Of a DNA stretch of 10,941 nt, positions 1 through 6,852 are shown one piece after another. The notes below the pieces were generated by a model. The model made no database searches. It was not told the origin of the DNA and saw only the letters and a program-made list of their open reading frames with translations. The translations under genes and the position numbers were made by a program. Positions within the stretch are counted from its first letter, which is position 1. Each line of letters starts with the position of its first letter. This DNA comes from Gammaproteobacteria bacterium (lineage in GTDB: Bacteria; Pseudomonadota; Gammaproteobacteria; UBA4575): contig JANQKJ010000063.1 of the NCBI GenBank assembly GCA_028281205.1, positions 1 through 10,941 on the forward strand. Direction: 5' to 3'.

Positions 1-2
1 TT

Positions 3-44
3 CCAAGCCACCTGGTGCTGGATAAGTATTTAGTTGCTGAATGA
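3..44 (+). CDS. Possible C-terminal tail of an upstream gene (partial)
   Basis: An open frame enters from the left edge and ends with TGA at 42-44, overlapping the cmoA ATG (41-43) in an ATGA arrangement. The visible residues are PSHLVLDKYLVAE. The same four-base overlap joins cmoA to cmoB, and cmoA has no Shine-Dalgarno site of its own, so coupling to an upstream gene would make sense. The other two forward frames are also open to the edge (stops at 23-25 and 31-33), so the frame choice is an inference. Thirteen codons are too few to identify a product. Confidence 0.3.
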   Translation, partial: PSHLVLDKYLVAE

Positions 45-766
45 GTAAAGACGAAATATATAAACAGCCTATACAAAACATAGAAGACTTTAGCTTTGAT
101 CAAACAGTCAGCGACGCATTTGATGATATGGTCGATCGCTCAGTCCCTGGCTACCGCACATTAATCGCCAATATCGGTCCCATTGCGTCATACTTTCTGC
201 GCGATAATACACACTGCTATGACTTAGGTTGCTCACATGGCGCTGCTGCGCTGTCCGTTTACCATCATCGTCCATCAGATGCCATCACTATACATGCCAT
301 TGATAACTCCAAGGTGATGCTTGAAAAGTGCGATACATTAATCAAACAAGCAGGAGCAGATAAAATTATATCTACTCAACTGGCCGATATTTCTCAAATA
401 CCTATCACGCAAGCATCATTAGTAATACTCAATCTTACATTACAATTTTTGCCAGTTAGCAAAAGAAAGGATTTACTGGAAAATATTTTCAATGGTCTTA
501 TTGACGGTGGCGCATGTATTCTGACTGAAAAAGTCATTTTACAAGATGAATATCAGGAACAACTCTTCCAACAACTGCATAAAAAATTTAAATCTGCAAA
601 CCAATATAGTGAACTTGAAATTAGCCAAAAAAGAAAAGCATTAGAGAATGTTCTTATAAGGGAATCACTTGAAACACATCAACAACGATTAACTGATATT
701 GGTTTTTCCAATGTCATAACCTGGTTTCAATGCATCAATTTTATTTCAATACTTGTAATTAAATGA
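41..766 (+). CDS. cmoA: Carboxy-S-adenosyl-L-methionine synthase CmoA
   Basis: CmoA converts S-adenosylmethionine and prephenate into carboxy-SAM, the unusual cofactor used by CmoB to build uridine-5-oxyacetate derivatives at wobble position 34 of several tRNAs. It acts in the cytoplasm. The 241-residue product is close to the E. coli length of about 247. Visible landmarks are the SVPGY segment (34-38), the nucleotide-binding glycine motif DLGCSHGAA (61-69), IDNS (87-90), the LNLTLQF strand (130-136), the family-typical YSELEISQKR (189-198, whose Arg matches the carboxylate-binding Arg known in E. coli) and the C-terminal WFQCINF (228-234). The start matches the E. coli N-terminus well. No Shine-Dalgarno site precedes it, so translation may be coupled to an upstream gene. 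Its stop overlaps the cmoB start by ATGA. A general methyltransferase is unlikely given these motifs. Confidence 0.97.
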   Translation: MSKDEIYKQPIQNIEDFSFDQTVSDAFDDMVDRSVPGYRTLIANIGPIASYFLRDNTHCYDLGCSHGAAALSVYHHRPSDAITIHAIDNSKVMLEKCDTLIKQAGADKIISTQLADISQIPITQASLVILNLTLQFLPVSKRKDLLENIFNGLIDGGACILTEKVILQDEYQEQLFQQLHKKFKSANQYSELEISQKRKALENVLIRESLETHQQRLTDIGFSNVITWFQCINFISILVIK

Positions 767-1746
767 ACATTGAAAACTATGCTCACTTGTTTGACAGCAG
801 TGATATCTCAAATCAAACTAAATGGAAAGATATATTAATAAAGCAACTTGAAGATATATTTGCCAAACCGTCTCATGGCCATTTCAAGCAATGGCTTAAT
901 ACTGTTGAACAATTAGCAAGATTTGAAACTGAGCACTGCCAGTTTGACAAACCAATAGTGGAAATTGGCCTACCACAGCAGATCAACAAAGATGAAGAAA
1001 TCGTTATCCAGCAATTACTCAAAACCTTGCAACCCTGGCGCAAAGGCCCATTTAATTTTTTTGGTGTACATATTGATAGCGAATGGCGTTGTGATAAAAA
1101 ATGGCAACGCGTGCAATCTGTTTTACCTACTCTTGAAGATAAAAAAATTTTAGTCGTAGGCTGTGGTAACGGTTACTACATGCTACGTATGCTTGGTGCA
1201 GAAGCAAACAAAGTGATCGGTGTAGACCCCACCTTAATGTTCCTGGCTCAATACACTGCATTGACGCAAGCTATAAGCAATAAATTAGACTGTTATTTAC
1301 TACCTATTACACTTGAACAACTACCCACGCAACTTAATCAATTTGATATCGTATTTTCCATGGGTGTGCTGTATCACCGTCGTGACCCTTTAGAACATTT
1401 AAAACAACTGTACACGCACACTATAGAAGGTGGAAAACTCATTTTAGAAACGTTGATTATAAACGATTCAAAAACATACCAACTTATTCCCGAGGACCGC
1501 TATGCTGGAATGCGCAATGTATGGAACATACCTAGTCCATCGTTACTAGAATCATGGCTAAGTCAATGCGGTTACCAAAACATTCAACTGCAAAATATTC
1601 AAACAACAGAGTTTGAAGAACAACGTGCCACCGAATGGACGAAAAATTATTCCCTGAAAAATTTTCTCGACCCTGACGATTTAAGTAAAACCATCGAAGG
1701 CTATCCTGCGCCAACCCGCGCTATCTTCAGTGCAGAGAAATACTAA
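763..1746 (+). CDS. cmoB: tRNA U34 carboxymethyltransferase CmoB
   Basis: CmoB transfers the carboxymethyl group of carboxy-SAM to 5-hydroxyuridine at position 34 of tRNA, giving cmo5U, which widens wobble decoding. The protein is 327 residues, matching the roughly 323 of E. coli. It shows PWRKGPF (91-97) in the N-terminal region, the cofactor loop VVGCGNGYYM (131-140; the family more often has DVGCG), GVDPT (153-157), MGVLYHRR (200-207), DRYAGMRN (245-252), FLDPDD (301-306) and EGYPAPTRA (312-320). These occur in family order throughout. The ATG overlaps the cmoA TGA, implying translational coupling and matched output of cofactor producer and consumer. No clear intrinsic terminator follows; the next 119 bases are the glnK regulatory gap. 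Confidence 0.97.
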   Translation: MNIENYAHLFDSSDISNQTKWKDILIKQLEDIFAKPSHGHFKQWLNTVEQLARFETEHCQFDKPIVEIGLPQQINKDEEIVIQQLLKTLQPWRKGPFNFFGVHIDSEWRCDKKWQRVQSVLPTLEDKKILVVGCGNGYYMLRMLGAEANKVIGVDPTLMFLAQYTALTQAISNKLDCYLLPITLEQLPTQLNQFDIVFSMGVLYHRRDPLEHLKQLYTHTIEGGKLILETLIINDSKTYQLIPEDRYAGMRNVWNIPSPSLLESWLSQCGYQNIQLQNIQTTEFEEQRATEWTKNYSLKNFLDPDDLSKTIEGYPAPTRAIFSAEKY

Positions 1747-1757
1747 CCTACACAAAC

Positions 1758-1774
1758 TGCACTATAACTGTGCA
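1758..1774. promoter_or_regulatory. Candidate NtrC (GlnG) binding site upstream of glnK
   Basis: The 17-base dyad TGCACTATAACTGTGCA has perfect TGCAC/GTGCA half-sites separated by seven bases. This is the same length and half-site geometry as the known enterobacterial NtrC site pattern (TGCACCANNNTGGTGCA). It lies about 92 bases before the glnK start, and glnK-amtB is a classical NtrC target under nitrogen limitation. The inner positions are not symmetric. No T-run follows, so it does not look like a cmoB terminator. The assignment is inferred from pattern and context. Confidence 0.5.
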
Positions 1775-1819
1775 TAAATTTATTGTTTGCTATTAATTGA
1801 TGCCTATTGCATCGTTCAG

Positions 1820-1836
1820 TGGCATACTGCCCTCTT
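1820..1836 (+). promoter_or_regulatory. Weak candidate sigma-54 promoter for glnK
   Basis: TGGCAT at 1820-1825 matches the sigma-54 -24 element (TGGCAY). It contains the only GG in the gap apart from the ribosome site. The -12 element expected at 1831-1834 (TTGC) reads CCTC, so the normally invariant G is missing. The position below the NtrC-like dyad and 30-46 bases before glnK is right, but the -12 match is poor. Transcription could instead come from a sigma-70 promoter I cannot place. Confidence 0.22.
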
Positions 1837-1850
1837 CTAGCGCATAAAGT

Positions 1851-1856
1851 AAGGAG
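1851..1856 (+). promoter_or_regulatory. Strong ribosome binding site of glnK
   Basis: AAGGAG lies nine bases before the ATG at 1866 and fixes that start. It is one of the few canonical Shine-Dalgarno sites in the window. Confidence 0.85.
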
Positions 1857-1865
1857 ATAATAACA

Positions 1866-2204
1866 ATGAAGCTAGTCACCGCAATCATTAAACCTTTCAA
1901 ATTAGACGATGTACGTGAAGCACTAACCGAACATGGCATACAAGGCCTGACGGTAACTGAAGTTAAAGGATTTGGTCGCCAAAAGGGGCATACAGAACTC
2001 TATCGTGGCGCTGAATATGTCATAGATTTTTTACCAAAATTAAAAATAGAAATCGCTGTGGCCAGCGAGCGTGTCGATGAAGTTATCGAAGTCATCACCC
2101 GCACTGCAAACACAGGAAAAATTGGTGATGGCAAAATTTTTATCACTAATATCGAACAAGCGATTCGTATAAGAACTGGAGAAACCGGTCAAGATGCACT
2201 TTAG
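1866..2204 (+). CDS. glnK: Nitrogen regulatory protein P-II, GlnK type
   Basis: This is the PII trimer subunit that senses 2-oxoglutarate, ATP/ADP and, through uridylylation, glutamine. When deuridylylated it docks on AmtB and plugs the ammonium channel. The length of 112 residues is exactly typical. The T-loop is complete, with FGRQKG (36-41, including the 2-oxoglutarate-binding Gln39) and YRGAEY (46-51), where Tyr51 is the uridylylation site. The B-loop TGKIGDGK (83-90) and the C-terminal RIRTGE (101-106, with nucleotide-contacting Arg101 and Arg103) are present. GlnB is a very similar paralogue, but the amtB gene 15 bases downstream favours GlnK. The upstream gap carries an NtrC-like dyad, consistent with induction by nitrogen limitation. 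The start is supported by AAGGAG. Confidence 0.95.
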   Translation: MKLVTAIIKPFKLDDVREALTEHGIQGLTVTEVKGFGRQKGHTELYRGAEYVIDFLPKLKIEIAVASERVDEVIEVITRTANTGKIGDGKIFITNIEQAIRIRTGETGQDAL

Positions 2205-2205
2205 T

Positions 2206-2215
2206 GGAGAGGGAG
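2206..2215 (+). promoter_or_regulatory. amtB ribosome binding site that decides its start
   Basis: The purine-rich GGAGAGGGAG sits three bases before the ATG at 2219, with its first GGAG nine bases away. A GTG at 2204, overlapping the glnK stop, opens the same frame five codons earlier, but it would place this site inside the coding region. Starting at 2219 also gives a normal signal peptide. Confidence 0.75.
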
Positions 2216-2218
2216 ATT

Positions 2219-3514
2219 ATGTACTACATTAACAAAAAGAATATTTTACCCTGCATCCTACTGCTTTTAGCCCCGACACTGGTCGGCGCGGATGAGCTTA
2301 ATGGTGCAGATACAGCATGGATATTAACTTCAACCGCGTTGGTTTTATTCATGACTATACCTGGCTTATCATTATTCTATGCTGGCATGGTTAGAAGTAA
2401 AAATGCCTTATCAGTACTCATGCAATGCTTTGCTATTACTTGTGTAGCGTCGATTGTGTGGCTGATTTTTGGTTACAGCATGAGTTTCAGTGAACACCCC
2501 TCACTAAATCAATGGATGGGTGGCTTTAACAACTTATTCTTATCTGAAGTAACGCGCGAAAGTATGTCTGGCACTATCCCAGAATCTGTATTTGTTATGT
2601 TTCAGATGACATTTGCAATTATCACTCCTGCACTTGTTGTGGGTGGTTTTGCAGAAAGAATGAAGTTTTCTGCCATGCTATGGTTCACAGTCCTATGGAT
2701 GATTTTAATTTACTTCCCTGTTTGTCATTGGGTATGGGGTGGCGGCTGGCTTGGCGATAAAGGCGCACTCGACTTTGCCGGAGGCTTAGTTGTTCATATT
2801 ACTGCTGGTGCTGGTGCATTAGTTGCAGCTATTGTACTAGGTAAACGTAACGGATTCCCGAGCACACCTTTACTTCCTCACAACATGACCATGACTGTTA
2901 CTGGTGCCGGCATGTTATGGGTCGGCTGGTTTGGCTTTAACGGAGGTAGCGCATTGGCAGCTAACGGCGATGCTGGCATGGCTATTCTAGTTACTCATAT
3001 TAGCGCCGCTATTGCATCCATTACCTGGATGGTTGCGGAATGGATAAAATATGGCAAACCCAGCGTTCTAGGCATTGTCACAGGTATGGTAGCAGGCCTC
3101 GGTAGCATCACACCTGCCTCCGGATTCGTCGGCCCGATGGGTGCCATTGTGATCGGACTCACTGCCGGCATCGTTTGCTTTACAGCAACCAACTTCATGA
3201 AACGTACTCTAAAAATCGACGATTCATTAGATGTATTCCCAGTCCACGGTGTGGGAGGCATTATCGGTACATTACTCGTGAGTGTTTTCGTTGCCTCACA
3301 GTTTGGTGGTGCTGGACTTGCAGAAGGAACCACTATTGCCGATCAGTTTGGCATACAGTTAACTGCCGTAGTTGCGGTGTTAGTATGGACACTAATCGCT
3401 ACTTTTATTGTTCTAAAAGTAACCAACCTAATTTGTGGCTTACGCGTTACTGATGAACACGAACGTAGTGGATTAGACATCACTCAACATGAAGAAAAAA
3501 GCTACAACATGTAA
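2219..3514 (+). CDS. amtB: Ammonium channel AmtB
   Basis: This inner-membrane trimeric ammonium channel of the Amt/Rh family has 431 residues from the ATG chosen by its ribosome site. Residues 1-24 form a signal peptide ending VGA|DE, as in E. coli AmtB, followed by about eleven membrane helices. The functional residues all line up at a constant offset from E. coli: Phe gates F132 and F240, ammonium-site W173 and S244, D185 (LDFAGG), and the pore histidine pair H193 (VVHITAG) and H343 (FPVHGVGG). The cytoplasmic tail keeps GLRVTDEHERSGLD for GlnK docking, though the usual HGE near the end reads HEE. It forms an operon with glnK, a pairing that nearly always means PII-gated transport. A strong terminator follows. 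There is no sign of decay. Confidence 0.97.
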   Translation: MYYINKKNILPCILLLLAPTLVGADELNGADTAWILTSTALVLFMTIPGLSLFYAGMVRSKNALSVLMQCFAITCVASIVWLIFGYSMSFSEHPSLNQWMGGFNNLFLSEVTRESMSGTIPESVFVMFQMTFAIITPALVVGGFAERMKFSAMLWFTVLWMILIYFPVCHWVWGGGWLGDKGALDFAGGLVVHITAGAGALVAAIVLGKRNGFPSTPLLPHNMTMTVTGAGMLWVGWFGFNGGSALAANGDAGMAILVTHISAAIASITWMVAEWIKYGKPSVLGIVTGMVAGLGSITPASGFVGPMGAIVIGLTAGIVCFTATNFMKRTLKIDDSLDVFPVHGVGGIIGTLLVSVFVASQFGGAGLAEGTTIADQFGIQLTAVVAVLVWTLIATFIVLKVTNLICGLRVTDEHERSGLDITQHEEKSYNM

Positions 3515-3534
3515 ACGTGATGACGATGTAGTTT

Positions 3535-3565
3535 AAAAAGGCGGCTTTATAGCCGCCTTTTTTTT
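3535..3565 (+). terminator. Intrinsic terminator of glnK-amtB
   Basis: A 7-bp GC-rich stem GGCGGCT/AGCCGCC (3540-3546 with 3551-3557) has a TTAT loop and is followed by eight T (3558-3565). An A-run (3535-3539) precedes it, so the reverse strand also has a partial T-run. It begins 21 bases after the amtB stop. Confidence 0.93.
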
Positions 3566-3593
3566 ACATACTCAATTCAGATCACTCTATAAT
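3563..3593 (+). promoter_or_regulatory. Candidate sigma-70 promoter of pcnB
   Basis: A perfect TATAAT lies at 3588-3593. TTTACA at 3563-3568 matches five of six -35 bases with a 19-base spacer, longer than ideal, and overlaps the T-run of the amtB terminator. The predicted transcription start is about 3600, which is the pcnB GTG itself. Confidence 0.5.
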
Positions 3594-3599
3594 TAGACA

Positions 3600-4874
3600 G
3601 TGAAAAATACTAACAATAAACCCGGCCAACTCAAACGCATTCCATTCAGCGAACATCAGATTGATGAAAGTAACATCTGTCAACAAGCACGTTTTGTTGT
3701 AGAGACTTTAATTGAAGCCAACTATCAGGCATACCTGGTGGGAGGTTGTGTACGTGATTTAGTGTTAGGCATTGAACCCAAAGACTTTGATGTAGCAACA
3801 GACGCGCATCCCGAACAGATCTGCGAACTATTTGATAATAGCCGCCTGATTGGGCGACGCTTTCGTATCGTACATGTTTATTTTGGACGTAATAACATTG
3901 AAGTATCTACCTTTCGTGCCGCTAGTAGACACAATAACAAATCTTCTAAACAAGAATCCACTGGTCGCATTGTCAGAGACAATACATTTGGCACAATTGA
4001 AGAAGATGCACTGCGTCGTGACTTTACAATTAATGCGCTTTACTATGATATTGAAAAATCAGAAGTACTGGACTATTGCTCAGGGTACGATGATTTGCTT
4101 AATAAAAAGATTTGTATGATCGGTGATGTTGCTACGCGTTACCGCGAAGATCCGGTACGCATATTAAGAGCACTACGTTTTCGTGCAAAACTTGATTTAG
4201 ATATTGATGCCGGCACTGAACAACCTATTAAGAAACTAGGCCACTTATTATCTGATATACCTCCAGCAAGATTATTTGATGAAGTAATTAAATTATTTCA
4301 TAGTGGTTATGCCGTGCGTTGCTTTCAAGAGCTAAATCGTTATCAATTATTGAAAATACTATTTCCCATTACTCACAAAGCGCTTAAACATAATGAGTCT
4401 TTTGGCCTACTAATACACAACGCACTAGAAAATACAGACACACGCATTGCTGGCGGCAAATCAGTCAACCCTGCATTTATTTTTTCAATATTATTGTGGC
4501 AACCATATTTGCAGTTATTAGAGCAAACCACTAAGCAAGGTATTCCTTATGCAGAAGGTGCCTGGTCTGCAGGAAGGACCACTGTGCTCGACCAATCTAC
4601 GGTCACATCTATACCTAAACGTTTCTCGATAATGATTTGTGAAATTTGGAAACTACAAAACCGTTTCAAAAGAAAACAGGGTAAAAAAATATTACGCTTT
4701 TTAGATCACCCACGTTTTCGCGCAGCCTACGACTTTATGTGCATACGCGCACAAGCAGGTGAAATTGACCAAGCAGATTGCCAGTGGTGGACTAAGTTAC
4801 AAACTTTATCAACACAAGAACAGCATAAAATGATTGCACTTAAACCTAGAAAACCAAACAAGAAAAAAACTTAA
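3600..4874 (+). CDS. pcnB: Poly(A) polymerase I (PcnB)
   Basis: PcnB adds 3' poly(A) tails to RNA and so promotes decay by exonucleases. It belongs to the class II nucleotidyltransferases related to the tRNA CCA enzyme. The 424-residue protein shows VGGCVRD (47-53), the metal-binding DFD (62-64), GRRFR (85-89), RRDFTIN (139-145), REDPVRILRALRF (182-194) and DIPPARLF (219-226). The C-terminal part (NPAFIF, IPKRF, FLDHPRFRAAYDF) is like E. coli PcnB rather than a CCA enzyme. It is about 40 residues shorter than E. coli PcnB, through shorter tails at both ends, but ends in a basic KPRKPNKKKT. The start is GTG: an in-frame TAG lies two codons upstream and no later ATG fits. No Shine-Dalgarno site precedes it, and TATAAT ends six bases before it. 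E. coli pcnB is also held low by a rare start codon (AUU). folK follows after eight bases. Confidence 0.95.
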   Translation: MKNTNNKPGQLKRIPFSEHQIDESNICQQARFVVETLIEANYQAYLVGGCVRDLVLGIEPKDFDVATDAHPEQICELFDNSRLIGRRFRIVHVYFGRNNIEVSTFRAASRHNNKSSKQESTGRIVRDNTFGTIEEDALRRDFTINALYYDIEKSEVLDYCSGYDDLLNKKICMIGDVATRYREDPVRILRALRFRAKLDLDIDAGTEQPIKKLGHLLSDIPPARLFDEVIKLFHSGYAVRCFQELNRYQLLKILFPITHKALKHNESFGLLIHNALENTDTRIAGGKSVNPAFIFSILLWQPYLQLLEQTTKQGIPYAEGAWSAGRTTVLDQSTVTSIPKRFSIMICEIWKLQNRFKRKQGKKILRFLDHPRFRAAYDFMCIRAQAGEIDQADCQWWTKLQTLSTQEQHKMIALKPRKPNKKKT

Positions 4875-4882
4875 CCATTACT

Positions 4883-5383
4883 ATGCGTAACCATTATTTA
4901 ATTGATGCCTACATTGGCTTGGGTAGTAATTTACAAAACCCTCATGCTCAGGTTACTCACGCTTTGGTGCAATTAAAACAATTAGAAAATTGTTCATTAC
5001 ATTCATTTTCAAGCCTGTATTCAAGTCGACCGATGGGACCACCAGATCAACCCGCATACATCAATGCAGTGGCTTGGTTAAAAACTAGACTGGATGCAAG
5101 CACACTACTAAAAAAACTACAAAGTATAGAAAATGAACACGGTCGAACCCGCTTAGGCGAACATTGGGGGCCACGTACACTAGATCTCGACATCCTTGTA
5201 TATGGAAATTATAAACTTAAAAGTCAAGCACTTAGCGTCCCACATCCAGGAATAAAATATCGTGAATTTGTCCTCTACCCATTGCGTGAAGTGAATAAAA
5301 ACCTCATGATTCCAGGTGTGGGTGTAGTACATCGCATCCAACCGCGATGCTATCCTAACGGACTTATCAGATTACCTATATAA
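4883..5383 (+). CDS. folK: HPPK: hydroxymethyldihydropterin pyrophosphokinase FolK
   Basis: FolK transfers pyrophosphate from ATP to 6-hydroxymethyl-7,8-dihydropterin, the step before dihydropteroate synthase in folate synthesis. The 166-residue protein is of normal length. It has IGLGSNL (11-17), the pterin-binding SSLYSSRPMGPPDQPAYIN region (43-61), and the core ENEHGRTR...WGPRTLDLDILVYG (83-108). In this core R88, R98, D101 and D103 match catalytic and metal residues R82, R92, D95 and D97 of E. coli. VPHPG...REFVLYPL (119-134) completes the family pattern. It follows pcnB by eight bases, the pcnB-folK order common in gammaproteobacteria, and precedes the next gene by one base. No Shine-Dalgarno site is visible, so coupling within the operon is likely. 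Confidence 0.96.
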   Translation: MRNHYLIDAYIGLGSNLQNPHAQVTHALVQLKQLENCSLHSFSSLYSSRPMGPPDQPAYINAVAWLKTRLDASTLLKKLQSIENEHGRTRLGEHWGPRTLDLDILVYGNYKLKSQALSVPHPGIKYREFVLYPLREVNKNLMIPGVGVVHRIQPRCYPNGLIRLPI

Positions 5384-5384
5384 G

Positions 5385-6032
5385 ATGTCATCTCTACCTA
5401 ATTATATTGTCATAGAAGGCCCGATCGGTGTGGGCAAATCTAGCCTCGCTCAACGTCTGGCAAATGATTTTAGCTCCCAACTGATGCTTGAAGAAGTTGA
5501 TGAGAATCCATTCTTGGAACAATTTTATCAACGTCCACGTGAAGCTGCTTTATCAACACAATTATTTTTCTTAATGCATCGCACGCGCCAGATTAAGGAA
5601 TTACGTCAGACGGATATTTTTTCTCAATCTAAAATTGCAGATTACTTAATAGAAAAAGATCAACTATTCGCTCAAGTTACATTATCACCGACCGAGTACG
5701 AGCTTTATTTACAAGTGTATGAACACATGATTATCGATGCACCCAAACCTGATCTAGTGGTTTACTTACAAGCACCAGTGCCAACACTATTTGAAAGAAT
5801 TCGTAAACGCGGGCGTAATTATGAACGTTTCATTGAATCCAGCTACTTGGAACAACTTAATGAAGTGTATGCCGATTTCTTTTACCACTATAACGAAACA
5901 CCACTGTTGATTGTTAATGCAAGTGACATCGACTTTATTAACAATGATCGTGATTATGAACAACTAAAATCTCAAATTATCAATACCACTAGTGGCCGCC
6001 ATTATTTCAATCCGCTGCCATTTGTAAGCTAG
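5385..6032 (+). CDS. Deoxynucleoside kinase (dCK/dGK family)
   Basis: This predicted cytoplasmic P-loop kinase phosphorylates a deoxynucleoside for salvage into dNTPs. The 215 residues include the Walker A motif GPIGVGKSS (12-20), an LEEVDENPFL segment (35-44) whose Glu is expected near the deoxyribose, TQLFFL (58-63) with the Gln that usually contacts the base, ADYLIEKDQLFA (85-96), which aligns with the SDY...FA element of bacterial deoxyguanosine/deoxyadenosine kinases, and an Arg-rich LID RIRKRGRNYERF (138-149). The eukaryotic-type ERS motif is absent, as in the bacterial members. Substrate preference (dG, dA or dC) cannot be read from the sequence. The gene begins one base after the folK stop and ends eight bases before panB, so it is cotranscribed with vitamin genes although its role is unrelated. 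Confidence 0.88.
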   Translation: MSSLPNYIVIEGPIGVGKSSLAQRLANDFSSQLMLEEVDENPFLEQFYQRPREAALSTQLFFLMHRTRQIKELRQTDIFSQSKIADYLIEKDQLFAQVTLSPTEYELYLQVYEHMIIDAPKPDLVVYLQAPVPTLFERIRKRGRNYERFIESSYLEQLNEVYADFFYHYNETPLLIVNASDIDFINNDRDYEQLKSQIINTTSGRHYFNPLPFVS

Positions 6033-6040
6033 CAATCATC

Positions 6041-6832
6041 ATGAGCTCACAAAGCCATTTGGGGATCACTATCAAGCAATTAAAAAACATGCGTGATAAC
6101 AACGAGAAGATCGCATGCTTAACGGCTTATGATGCGGCATTTGCAAAATTACTCGACCATGCGGGCATGGATATCATTCTTGTTGGTGATTCATTAGGCA
6201 TGGTAATCCAGGGCCACGCATCAACTGTCTCCGTAACTATGGAAGATATTATCTACCATACAATGTGTGTTGCTAGCTCAACAACACATTCATTAGTAAT
6301 CTCTGACATGCCATTCATGAGTTACAGCAACATAGACAGCGCCTTGCATAATGCAACTCGTCTTATGCAAGAAGGAGGGGCGCAGATGGTTAAACTAGAA
6401 GCCACTCAGCGACAAACAGAAATTGTTGCAGAACTCAGTGAGTGCGGTATTCCAGTTTGCGCCCATTTAGGATTACGCCCACAGTACATTCATAAACTTG
6501 GTGGCTATCATTCACAAGGCACTGATGCCGACTCCGCCAAGGAATTATTATTAACCAGTACCGCATTGGAACAGGCTGGTGCCGATATTCTGTTAGTTGA
6601 ATGCATCCCAAGCCAACTGGCAGCCGAAATTACTAAAGCAGTTAATATTCCAGTAATAGGTATTGGCGCGGGCAAAGACTGCGACGGCCAGATATTAGTT
6701 TTGCAGGATATTCTTGGCATAACGCCAGGCAAAACACCACCGTTTGTTAAAAACTATATGCAAAACTGCAGTATCCAAGAAGCAGTAAAGAACTATATCA
6801 AAGAAGTGAAATCCGGCGCTTTTCCAGTTTAG
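6041..6832 (+). CDS. panB: Ketopantoate hydroxymethyltransferase PanB
   Basis: PanB transfers a one-carbon unit from 5,10-methylenetetrahydrofolate to 2-oxoisovalerate, giving ketopantoate, the first committed step to pantothenate and CoA. The 263-residue TIM barrel carries the magnesium ligands D50 (VGDSLGM), D89 (SDMPF) and E120 (VKLE), the CAHLGLRPQ segment (140-148), the catalytic glutamate E187 (VECIP), and GIGAGKDCDGQILV (207-220). All match the E. coli enzyme in order. It uses a folate cofactor, which fits its place downstream of folK. The start has no Shine-Dalgarno site but matches the family N-terminus. panC follows after 20 bases. Confidence 0.97.
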   Translation: MSSQSHLGITIKQLKNMRDNNEKIACLTAYDAAFAKLLDHAGMDIILVGDSLGMVIQGHASTVSVTMEDIIYHTMCVASSTTHSLVISDMPFMSYSNIDSALHNATRLMQEGGAQMVKLEATQRQTEIVAELSECGIPVCAHLGLRPQYIHKLGGYHSQGTDADSAKELLLTSTALEQAGADILLVECIPSQLAAEITKAVNIPVIGIGAGKDCDGQILVLQDILGITPGKTPPFVKNYMQNCSIQEAVKNYIKEVKSGAFPV

Positions 6833-6852
6833 CCACTCTAATATTCTGCACT

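Noticed and set aside
1758..1774. The TGCAC/GTGCA dyad as a cmoB terminator
   Set aside because: The stem is only five base pairs and no T-run follows, unlike the two strong terminators elsewhere in the window.
2995..3333. 112-codon minus-strand ORF opposite amtB
   Set aside because: It lies entirely within a well-conserved membrane protein gene, its composition is that of antisense shadow (rich in Pro, Thr, Ala), and it has no ribosome site.
2204..3514. GTG at 2204 as the amtB start
   Set aside because: It would put the purine-rich ribosome site inside the gene and add charged residues ahead of a normal signal peptide. ATG at 2219 explains both.
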